From contig NZ_CP075190.1 of NCBI RefSeq assembly GCF_020510585.1, forward strand, positions 4,276,001 through 4,340,000: a DNA stretch of 64,000 nucleotides, in the 5' to 3' direction. The notes beneath the pieces were generated by a model. It was given only the letters and a program-made list of their open reading frames with translations. It searched no databases and was not told the DNA's origin. Source of the DNA: Ferribacterium limneticum (GTDB lineage Bacteria > Pseudomonadota > Gammaproteobacteria > Burkholderiales > Rhodocyclaceae). Both the position numbers and the translations under genes were made by a program. The stretch's first letter is position 1, and every line of letters starts with the position of its first letter. Below, one piece after another: positions 24,717-30,932 of this stretch.

Positions 24717-24887
24717 TTACATGGCTTCGACGACTATCGTCTGACCTTGCAAGTCATTAACCAGCACAAACGACACGCCCGCAGCACTGGTGCCGATATG
24801 AACGACGGCATGCCCTATGTCGTGGGTGTGCTCGATGCTCGCGGTTTCGAGATAATCAGCAGTTTCCTGCATGGTCATGGTCTTCAT
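24717..24887 (-). CDS. Small protein, 56 residues
   Basis: A short frame on the minus strand starting ATG at 24887 (MKTMTMQETADYLETASIEH) and ending TAA at 24717. It has a near-perfect AAAGGAG ribosome site 8 bases upstream and is followed by a hairpin, which makes it credible despite its size. Acidic, no membrane segment, no recognised family. It is probably co-transcribed with the two genes upstream (25730-24934). Confidence 0.6.
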   Translation of the reverse strand: MKTMTMQETADYLETASIEHTHDIGHAVVHIGTSAAGVSFVLVNDLQGQTIVVEAM

Positions 24888-24933
24888 GGGTACATCTCCT
24901 TTAGGTTGATGGGCGGAACCGCCGCCCGTCGGT

Positions 24934-25266
24934 TTAGTGAATCGTCACTGGCTTGGCCTTGCGATGCTTCCAGCACCGCTCATCTAGCAAGTCGATTTCC
25001 ACCTCGACCGTCTGATAAGAAATCCCTTTCCGGGCTTCTGGGATCAGTAACCGAACTTCCTTGATGAACTCAATAACTGAGGCCGGTTGATAGATTGGGC
25101 GACCGCAGCCGGCAGCCATAACACCCAATGGTAATAAGCGAAGCCCCGCAATATCTGTTTTCTCGGCCCTCATGTCAGCAAGACAGTCTGACCAATCACG
25201 GATTGGCCCAAGTTCCCGACGAAGCAAATACGAGACCTCGGAAGACCGCATTCCTTTCAGTTTCAT
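24934..25266 (-). CDS. Hypothetical protein in element, coupled to RHH gene
   Basis: A 110-residue basic protein with no membrane segment. The ATG at 25266 overlaps the upstream stop as ATGA, so this start was preferred to the in-frame ATG at 25305. The MRSSEVSYLLRRELGP opening could be a helix-turn-helix-like region, but I do not recognise a family. It is second in a three-gene minus-strand set. Confidence 0.6.
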   Translation of the reverse strand: MKLKGMRSSEVSYLLRRELGPIRDWSDCLADMRAEKTDIAGLRLLPLGVMAAGCGRPIYQPASVIEFIKEVRLLIPEARKGISYQTVEVEIDLLDERCWKHRKAKPVTIH

Positions 25267-25730
25267 TCGCAGTCTTTCGTATGCACGAGCATCAGGGAAG
25301 GCCATCCCTTCATGCCGTTCTCAATCCACAGGCAGGGCTGGTCGGCTTCGTCGCGCCCGGCATGAACCTTGAAACCGCCCATGTCTTCAGTCCCCCACAC
25401 TTCGCCGAGACGCATGAACTCTGAAAGCTCCTGATCGTCCATCATGGCTGAGTAGCTAAGCATGGGATGACGGTCAGCAACGCTGTCAAGGGAAGCGCGT
25501 GGCGCGTTAATCGTTCCAGCCAAGAGTTCGCTCATGACAATTTCCCGGATAGCAGCAGTCACGTTCTCATCAGCGGGAATCTGCGCTATCACGGTGGCGC
25601 ACCATTGTTGCCAAGTCTGGCTTGCATTGCCTGCCAGCCATTCAACAGCTTGCCATGTTGGAGCATCCAGCCTCACCGGCTGGCGCTTACCTTGCCCAAG
25701 CGGAACCATTTTCAGAATAGGATCGGTCAT
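25263..25730 (-). CDS. Ribbon-helix-helix domain protein
   Basis: A 155-residue protein. The segment KRQPVRLDAPTWQAVEWLAG (about residues 15-34) begins a strand followed by two helices, the pattern of the ribbon-helix-helix fold. The C-terminal part (GGFKVHAGRDEADQPCLWIENG) is beta-rich. It may regulate element genes such as the divergently transcribed serine recombinase 128 bases away. It is followed by a coupled unknown gene (ATGA overlap). Confidence 0.65.
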   Translation of the reverse strand: MTDPILKMVPLGQGKRQPVRLDAPTWQAVEWLAGNASQTWQQWCATVIAQIPADENVTAAIREIVMSELLAGTINAPRASLDSVADRHPMLSYSAMMDDQELSEFMRLGEVWGTEDMGGFKVHAGRDEADQPCLWIENGMKGWPSLMLVHTKDCE

Positions 25731-25809
25731 TACAAAATGTCTCGTTATTAAGTTGGAGCAACTGTATCACTTAGTATTCACTTGCGCCATATAAGATGCA
25801 CATGTAAAA

Positions 25810-25845
25810 TGTGTCACATCTAAACGGTCATTTAGTTGTGACACA
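25810..25845. promoter_or_regulatory. 15-bp inverted repeat upstream of serine recombinase
   Basis: TGTGTCACATCTAAA (25810-25824) and TTTAGTTGTGACACA (25831-25845) are inverted copies with one mismatch, separated by 6 bases, 13 bases before the recombinase start. A res-type crossover site or an autoregulatory operator would both fit. Confidence 0.65.
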
Positions 25846-25858
25846 ACAAGGGAAAAAC

Positions 25859-26515
25859 ATGAAGCCAGCCGTCATTTACCGCCGCGTATCGACCAACGAA
25901 CAAGGTAAGAGCGGTTTGGGTCTAGAGGGGCAAGCGGCAGCACTAGGCTGCTTTTGTGAATCAGAGGGTTTTGAGGTAGTTGCCGAGTTTCAGGACATTG
26001 CCAGCGGAAAGCTACCGATTGAGGCCCGTCCCGGCCTTGCTGCTGCTCTGGAAAAGGCACGTAAGCTACGCTGTCCGGTGATCGTCGCCAAGCTGGATCG
26101 CCTGTCCCGTGATGTAGCATTTATCTCTGGCCTGATGGCTCGTGGCGTGCCGTTCATAGTCGCAGAGCTTGGCGTTGATACTGACCCATTCATCCTGCAC
26201 CTGTTTGCAGCCTTGAGCGAGAAAGAGCGCCGCATGATCGGAGAGCGGACGAAAGCTGCCCTACGGGTCAAAAAGGAAGCAGGGGCATTGCTGGGGAATC
26301 GAACCAACCTTGCCGCTGCCCGTATCAAGGCTGGCGAAGCCAAGACAGCCGCTTCCCGTGCTTTTGCCGAACGTGTTCGCCCTGAGATTCAAAGGATGCA
26401 GGCCAGCGGAGAGAGCTTGAACAAGATCGCCGCTCGTTTGAACGCGGTGGGAGTTCCGACCGCCCGCAATGGCTCATGGACAGCAAAGGCAGTCGGCAGG
26501 GTGCTTTCAGCCTAG
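25859..26515 (+). CDS. Serine recombinase/resolvase
   Basis: A 218-residue resolvase/invertase family protein. The catalytic Ser is in YRRVSTNEQ (Ser10); other active-site features are the Arg in [12 protein letters not shown] and the helical E region ([23 protein letters not shown]). A C-terminal helix-turn-helix follows ([22 protein letters not shown]). The ATG at 25859 was chosen because upstream sequence is a large inverted repeat and the family N-terminus begins here. It may resolve or invert DNA of the element, separately from the tyrosine integrase. Confidence 0.9.
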   Translation: MKPAVIYRRVSTNEQGKSGLGLEGQAAALGCFCESEGFEVVAEFQDIASGKLPIEARPGLAAALEKARKLRCPVIVAKLDRLSRDVAFISGLMARGVPFIVAELGVDTDPFILHLFAALSEKERRMIGERTKAALRVKKEAGALLGNRTNLAAARIKAGEAKTAASRAFAERVRPEIQRMQASGESLNKIAARLNAVGVPTARNGSWTAKAVGRVLSA

Positions 26516-26553
26516 ACTGAAAGTACAACAATGACTAGGCGGAGAAGGGCCAG

Positions 26554-26868
26554 CTAGCGAACATACGGGTTGCCCGTATCAAAACCTGATGAGCCACGAG
26601 TGACATAAGGATTACCAGTGTCAAAGGATGACTCTCGCCGTCGCTGATCGTATGAGCTATCGTGACCCGTGTGGCTATTGCGTTGCCTTTCTTGTTCCTC
26701 TACGCGCGCCCGCGTGTCTTGATACTCGCGCTCACGAGCATTGAACTTCTCACAGTTCGATCCCCTGCACACGTGACGCCCATCGCCTAGATAAATGATC
26801 TTGTCTTTTGCACATACGTGGCAGGATATGGCGATAAGGGACGCAGCGGCAATCAGCTTTTTCATCAA
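26554..26868 (-). CDS. Small exported protein with C-terminal repeat
   Basis: A 104-residue precursor with a signal peptide (MMKKLIAAASLIAISCHVCA). The mature part is charged and Arg/Glu-rich, then ends in two copies of S-x-FDTGNPYV. Two Cys lie in VCRGSNC. No family recognised. It directly follows the membrane zinc-ribbon gene, with the start 2 bases from the upstream stop, so the two form an operon. Confidence 0.6.
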   Translation of the reverse strand: MMKKLIAAASLIAISCHVCAKDKIIYLGDGRHVCRGSNCEKFNAREREYQDTRARVEEQERQRNSHTGHDSSYDQRRRESSFDTGNPYVTRGSSGFDTGNPYVR

Positions 26869-26869
26869 A

Positions 26870-27223
26870 TTAGAAATGCCAAGTTGAATTGCAATTTACG
26901 CAATGTGCTTCTGTGACCGCATCTTTCCTAGAAAGTCCTGTGGCAAGTAGCGAGACCCCTCCTGTCAGAATAGCTCCCGTTGCTTTTGCACCACTAATCC
27001 CAGCTTTCTTTTTGATTGGCTTGGTTAAGACTTTTCCTTTTTCTTGGCAATGCGGGCAAACAAACGCTGGCTGCGGTGTTCCATAAAGAGTGACGTCAGT
27101 TGGCGTAATTGAGCCATCTGTGATCCCGCTCTGATTAAGTTTGTATTTAGCATCAACATCGGAAAGCCAAAACATGAAAACCAAAACGACAACAACAACA
27201 AAGACCCAGCCCCAGAATCCCAT
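26870..27223 (-). CDS. Membrane protein with zinc-ribbon-like Cys pairs
   Basis: A 117-residue protein: an N-terminal transmembrane helix (WGWVFVVVVVLVFMFWL), then CPHC and CVNC pairs about 45 residues apart that could form a zinc ribbon, with a Gly/Ala-rich hydrophobic segment between (ATGAILTGGVSLLATGL). Function unknown. First gene of a two-gene operon in the element; divergent from the XRE gene at 27327. Confidence 0.6.
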   Translation of the reverse strand: MGFWGWVFVVVVVLVFMFWLSDVDAKYKLNQSGITDGSITPTDVTLYGTPQPAFVCPHCQEKGKVLTKPIKKKAGISGAKATGAILTGGVSLLATGLSRKDAVTEAHCVNCNSTWHF

Positions 27224-27326
27224 ACATCCCCCATGCGTCTAGAAAAGGAGCCATGATCATACAATGAAAGCATATGTCACGATTAGTGCGTGGCCGATAA
27301 GAATACGCTGACTCAAAGTTCTAGGG

Positions 27327-27539
27327 GTGACGACATCATCCCTCAGAGCGCGATTTGGGCAGCGAGTGCGAGAGCTACGGAAAGCAACCGGACTTTCGCA
27401 AGAAGCGTTTGCCGACAAGTGCGGCTTTGCCCGTAGCTACATGAGCCGGGTCGAACGAGGCGGTGCCAATCCGTCGCTGGATGCTATCCAGATAATTGCT
27501 GATGGTCTAGCGGTGCCGGTGGCCCGCCTGTTCGAGTAG
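27327..27539 (+). CDS. XRE-family helix-turn-helix regulator
   Basis: A 70-residue single-domain Cro/CI-type protein (VRELRKATGLSQEAFADKCGFARSYMSRVERG, residues 13-44). A GTG start at 27327 follows GGGG. Probable control gene of the element, acting on the divergent membrane-gene operon or on the converging integrase gene. Confidence 0.85.
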   Translation: MTTSSLRARFGQRVRELRKATGLSQEAFADKCGFARSYMSRVERGGANPSLDAIQIIADGLAVPVARLFE

Positions 27540-27560
27540 CGCGGAACGCATTTCCAGCCC

Positions 27561-27569
27561 TGTGGATAA
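27561..27569. promoter_or_regulatory. DnaA-box match in element
   Basis: TGTGGATAA, the reverse complement of the consensus TTATCCACA, between the XRE and integrase genes. A single box is weak evidence for an origin, but it is the only perfect match I noticed in the window. Confidence 0.3.
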
Positions 27570-27655
27570 CCCAAGTAGTAGGGTAGTCCCACCCAATGGG
27601 CTGAAAATGCCCCATAGCGCCATTCTGCAAGCCTGAGGACGGCTTGCCACCAGAT

Positions 27656-29407
27656 TTAGTTGCGACTGTATGGCGCAATGACCCCAGTGACGTGCGCAAA
27701 ATCCAACACTGCTACAACTTCACGCATGATGGCTGACGAGAAGTCTTTGCCATACCTCCCGAACGTAACGCTATCGTCCTCGTGCCCGACCAACGCAGCA
27801 ATTTTCTCCTTCGGAACGTCCGCTTGCTTCAGCCGGTCGATAACAGTATGCCGGAAGCTATGGAAGACTTTGCCGTTGTCGCTAATGCCGCACTGTCGGC
27901 GGTAACGCTGGAACCACTTCGAGACCTTCTGACCGTAGCCATCGCGTTGCAACGGCAACTCCGGGAACAATCGCGTCTCATTGGTGGTGCGCAGCTCATC
28001 AACGTATCGCAGCAGGCCCAGCCGCACTAGTTCGGCATGAACCGGAATAGTCCGCTTGCCAGCCTTCGTCTTCAGGCGCTTCCCTTCGCCCTGATCGTTG
28101 ATGCTGATGAGAGGAATTCCATCGACTTCGTAAAAATCGGCGAGGTGCAATTGCGCGATCTCATTTTGTCTCGCTCCAGTGAAAAGCGCGATCAACGGTG
28201 CCCAATACCGATGAGGGAGCGTGGCCCGCTCACGGCGGTAATCCTCCCGATGGAACAGCTTGATAAGATCATCATCGGAAAACGCTTGGCGCTCTTCATT
28301 CGCCCGCTTGGGGTTCTTGATCGTCATCCCGCCGGCAGGGTTGAGTGAGGTGTAACCATATTCGACCGCCCACCGGAACAATGCTGAAATCCGAGTCAGA
28401 TTTTTATTGACCGTGTTCGGCGCCGCCGGCTGGTCCGCCAGTGCGAGAACCTCATCAATGCTTTTCCCACGATAGCGCGGACTCTTGTTGATGTTCGGCG
28501 GCAATCGCTGAAGCGTTGCCTTGTAGGCACGGTGCTGTTCGTAGCCATAGCCGGTGATCGACTGATCTCCGACGATGTTCAGCCATTGCGCGAGAATCGC
28601 CCGGTTTTCGGTATCGGTCTTTGCTGTCCAGCAGCTTTCAGCGTTCTGATTGGCGCAGTAGGCTTCAATGACAGCAGATAATGGTTCGCCGGGTGCCGTC
28701 GTGTTTCCCGTTGCCCCTACGGACACAGGAACCGTCCCGGCCGCCTTAATTGCCCTCGCCGTGAAGTCGGCCAAGTAATCACGCTCCTGCTCAAACCGGG
28801 TCGCTTGAGCTTCCAAGACCTTTACATGCTCAGTGCCAAGCGCGATCCCGAATGCACTTCTGGCAAGACTATGGGCTCTGTGCTCGACAGCGCCTTCCTT
28901 GTCTGTCAGCAGCATGATTTTAGGCAGCAGTGCCGCCATTCGTGCATCTATGGCGTTCGCAAACGCCACCAGTTCGTCACCCAGCGCGACATCGCCGGTC
29001 GCTTGCGCATGCTCAGTCAAGGTTTCCAGCGCATCTTGAGCAACCTTCAGTTCGGACAGTTCAGCCTGAACCGCTTCTGCTGCGTCGTCTTGCTTTAGTG
29101 TCGTATCGACAAAGGTGCTCAATTCTCTGGCGAATATATCGCGCTGTAGCTGAAGCTCTGCAGCAAAACCCGAACCGGGCAACCCTTTGTCACTCGTACT
29201 CATACGACGAACCCTATGGAAATAGTCTTGCGCGAAACCGGACAGCCGGACAGCGACTAGCTTCGCTTGTCTTTTATTGGAAGTGCCGACCGATAGGCGG
29301 TATTCATGGGCCGGGAATGATACCCGTAGCGCCTTTGGTATGACGACGCGGAACCCGAAAACGCCGTGTCGGTTTCGGTGAAGATATGCCGGTAACTTGA
29401 TGGACAT
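27656..29407 (-). CDS. Tyrosine integrase of the element
   Basis: A 583-residue site-specific recombinase of the large DUF6538-like type: an N-terminal SIKLPAYLHRNRHGVFGFRVVIPKALR domain, a SAM-like core-binding domain, and a C-terminal catalytic domain with Arg in LFTGARQNEIAQL, the HSFRHT box, and the LVGHEDDSVTFGRYGK end with the nucleophile Tyr. The ATG at 29407 follows GGAGGGC; the in-frame ATG at 29464 would cross the arm-site palindrome. It lies next to the right attachment repeat, transcribed away from it. Confidence 0.92.
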   Translation of the reverse strand: MSIKLPAYLHRNRHGVFGFRVVIPKALRVSFPAHEYRLSVGTSNKRQAKLVAVRLSGFAQDYFHRVRRMSTSDKGLPGSGFAAELQLQRDIFARELSTFVDTTLKQDDAAEAVQAELSELKVAQDALETLTEHAQATGDVALGDELVAFANAIDARMAALLPKIMLLTDKEGAVEHRAHSLARSAFGIALGTEHVKVLEAQATRFEQERDYLADFTARAIKAAGTVPVSVGATGNTTAPGEPLSAVIEAYCANQNAESCWTAKTDTENRAILAQWLNIVGDQSITGYGYEQHRAYKATLQRLPPNINKSPRYRGKSIDEVLALADQPAAPNTVNKNLTRISALFRWAVEYGYTSLNPAGGMTIKNPKRANEERQAFSDDDLIKLFHREDYRRERATLPHRYWAPLIALFTGARQNEIAQLHLADFYEVDGIPLISINDQGEGKRLKTKAGKRTIPVHAELVRLGLLRYVDELRTTNETRLFPELPLQRDGYGQKVSKWFQRYRRQCGISDNGKVFHSFRHTVIDRLKQADVPKEKIAALVGHEDDSVTFGRYGKDFSSAIMREVVAVLDFAHVTGVIAPYSRN

Positions 29408-29430
29408 TGCCTGCCCTCCCTTTGGGAGAC

Positions 29431-29450
29431 TCGTTTGGGACACCAAACGA
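29431..29450. promoter_or_regulatory. Palindrome with arm-site sequence near integrase start
   Basis: TCGTTTGG-GACA-CCAAACGA, a perfect 8-bp inverted repeat containing the GTTTGGGAC 9-mer found twice at the left end. It lies 24 bases before the integrase start, so it may serve both recombination and autoregulation. Confidence 0.55.
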
Positions 29451-29463
29451 ATTGGCACTGCCA

Positions 29464-29498
29464 CAAAAAGAAAAACCCGCTGGGCTTTCAGCGGGTTA
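29464..29498 (-). terminator. Rho-independent terminator inside right end of element
   Basis: A 9-bp stem (29474-29482 with 29489-29497) followed on the minus strand by a T-rich stretch. It would stop transcription coming from the old tmRNA promoter at 29580-29608 before the integrase gene. Confidence 0.8.
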
Positions 29499-29517
29499 CG
29501 TTACTTGGCATTTCGTC

Positions 29518-29576
29518 GAGGGGAATCGAACCCCTGTCCAGAACGCCTCCAGATTGCCGGAATTACAACCATGCTT
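29518..29576. repeat. Right attachment repeat (truncated tmRNA acceptor copy)
   Basis: 59 bp identical to 22155-22213. Beyond the T-arm it continues CGACGAA instead of CACCTCC, so the acceptor strand that would pair with GGGGGTG is missing. Confidence 0.9.
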
Positions 29577-29579
29577 TGA

Positions 29580-29608
29580 ATTATGGGGGCGGGGTGGGGG
29601 TTTTTCAA
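29580..29608 (-). promoter_or_regulatory. Original tmRNA promoter, now at right junction
   Basis: Minus-strand -35 TTGAAA (29603-29608), 17-bp spacer, -10 CATAAT (29580-29585). Boxes and spacing equal those at 22216-22244, while the spacer differs, so the two are homologous but from different lineages. Confidence 0.7.
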
Positions 29609-29634
29609 GCGGGGATTCGCCACGGTGGGCAAAT

Positions 29635-30162
29635 TCAGTGGCTGCACCAGCCACGGCGGTCATCGTCACCGAAACTACCGCGCAAACTTTCAGGCGAGGC
29701 CAGGGTTGAGCGCACCCGCATCGAGGTGCCAGCGAACAACACATTGAAACGGGCCGGTTCGTTCCAGTCATCGCAATAACGCCACTCCCAGACAAGTTCG
29801 TCACGCGCCTTGAAATAAACGGTCCACGCGGCAACGGACGGCCCCAGGGTCCGCACCACTTCGTCTGCCGTCATGCCCGCCTGAATGCGGGCAAAGTGCC
29901 GCGTATCGAGAACATTTTCACGACTCAGCACATTGCCCCGGGCATCAATACGGACAAAAAAGGTGTGATAACCCATCGGACCGCGCGGATAAACCAGTGT
30001 CTCGCCGCCATCGGTTTCGTTCCAGCGCACGGCCGGCTGCCCCATGACGCGTTCGATGTCCTCGACCCGCGCAGCACCGGCTTGCAGCCCGAACCCGTCG
30101 TAAGCCGCGCAAGAACCCAGCAGAGCGGTGAGCAGCGCAACGACAAGGATTCGGCTCGGCAT
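29635..30162 (-). CDS. Lipoprotein (SmpA/BamE-like tandem repeat)
   Basis: A 175-residue lipoprotein with signal peptide and lipobox LLGSC (Cys18). The mature part contains two related segments with the BamE-like theme G-x-DIERVMGQPAVRW and GMTADEVVRTLGPS, typical of outer-membrane accessory lipoproteins of betaproteobacteria. It follows riboflavin synthase by six bases and probably shares its transcript. It marks the chromosomal flank to the right of the element. Confidence 0.75.
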   Translation of the reverse strand: MPSRILVVALLTALLGSCAAYDGFGLQAGAARVEDIERVMGQPAVRWNETDGGETLVYPRGPMGYHTFFVRIDARGNVLSRENVLDTRHFARIQAGMTADEVVRTLGPSVAAWTVYFKARDELVWEWRYCDDWNEPARFNVLFAGTSMRVRSTLASPESLRGSFGDDDRRGWCSH

Positions 30163-30168
30163 GGCCTT

Positions 30169-30762
30169 TTACTCGCGCTCGGCGGCGAGCAAACGCTCGC
30201 AGTAGCGGGCGATCAGGTCAACTTCGAGATTGACCTTGCTGCCCGGCTTGAGCCGATTGAGGGTGGTGTTTTCCAGCGTGTGCGGGATCAGGTTGATCGT
30301 GAAGTCGGTGCCCTTGACCTCGTTGGTCGTCAGGCTGGTGCCATCGACGACGATCGAGCCCTTGCGCGCGATGAACTTGGCAATGGCTTTCGGGGCACGG
30401 ATTTCGAGCAGACGATTGTCGCCGACCGGATCGAAGCGCAGCACTTCGCCAACACCGTCAACGTGGCCGGACACCAGATGGCCGCCGATCACGTCGTTGA
30501 GGCGCAGCGCCTTTTCCAGATTGACCGGGCCGGGTGCATCGAGGCCGACGGTGCACGACAGGGTTTCCGGCGAAACATCGACGGCAAAGGTATTGCCTTC
30601 CCTGGCCACCACGGTCAGGCAAACGCCGTTATGGGCGATCGAATCGCCAAGCGAAACATCGTCGAGCTTGAGGCCGCCGCCATCGACATGCAGACGGTAG
30701 CCGACTTCACGCGGGGTGAGGTGAGTGATGCGGCCGACTGCCGCGATGATTCCTGAAAACAT
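30169..30762 (-). CDS. ribE: Riboflavin synthase, alpha subunit
   Basis: A 197-residue enzyme that converts two 6,7-dimethyl-8-ribityllumazine molecules to riboflavin. Two tandem lumazine-binding repeats are seen: MFSGIIAAVGRI with SLGDSIAHNGVCLTV, then GGHLVSGHVDGVGEV with GSIVVDGTSLTTNEV. The start is fixed at the ATG 30762 by the invariant MFSGI N-terminus; a longer frame upstream is spurious. I found no FMN riboswitch upstream. Downstream is the coupled lipoprotein gene. Confidence 0.95.
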   Translation of the reverse strand: MFSGIIAAVGRITHLTPREVGYRLHVDGGGLKLDDVSLGDSIAHNGVCLTVVAREGNTFAVDVSPETLSCTVGLDAPGPVNLEKALRLNDVIGGHLVSGHVDGVGEVLRFDPVGDNRLLEIRAPKAIAKFIARKGSIVVDGTSLTTNEVKGTDFTINLIPHTLENTTLNRLKPGSKVNLEVDLIARYCERLLAAERE

Positions 30763-30889
30763 AGCTGTTCCTGCCGTAGGCAAAAACCGGACTTTATCAT
30801 GCCCGATTGAGCCGTCGGCTGGTGCGAAAGCAACTCTGAACGCCAACTCCCGCGCTTTGGGCGTACCGGCAAGCTGGCCGTGAACGACG

Positions 30890-30919
30890 CGTGACCGGGG
30901 CCGGCCGCGGCCCCGGTCA
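30890..30919. terminator. Strong GC hairpin after FecR-like gene
   Basis: A 13-bp perfect inverted repeat (GTGACCGGGGCCG / CGGCCCCGGTCAC) with a 4-base loop, 13 bases past the FecR-like stop on the minus strand. There is no T-tract, so it may act as an RNA-stabilising stem as much as a terminator. Confidence 0.5.
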
Positions 30920-30932
30920 CCACATTCAGCGC

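Larger units (their letters stand above)
22155..29576. mobile_element. Integrative element inserted in the tmRNA acceptor piece
   Basis: About 7.4 kb bounded by the 59-bp direct repeats. Next to the right repeat is a tyrosine integrase gene. Cargo: a serine recombinase, XRE and ribbon-helix-helix proteins, a possible replication protein, and several small unknown proteins. Base composition is visibly lower in G+C than the flanks. No conjugation, capsid or known defence genes are seen, so it is best described as a small mobilisable or satellite-type island. Confidence 0.88.
29464..29576 (-). ncRNA. Predicted orphan acceptor-like RNA at right junction
   Basis: The old promoter (29580-29608) reads into the attachment repeat and stops at the terminator 29464-29498, predicting an RNA of about 105 nt with an intact T-arm but no acceptor stem partner. 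It could not complete a tmRNA. Expression is inferred only. Confidence 0.45.

Noticed and set aside
29518..29890. A second, complete one-piece tmRNA at the right junction
   Set aside because: Upstream sequence is a lipoprotein gene, no tag frame is present, and the acceptor strand is replaced by element DNA.
30763..30890. FMN riboswitch upstream of riboflavin synthase
   Set aside because: None of the conserved FMN-riboswitch blocks was seen and the distance to the upstream gene is short.
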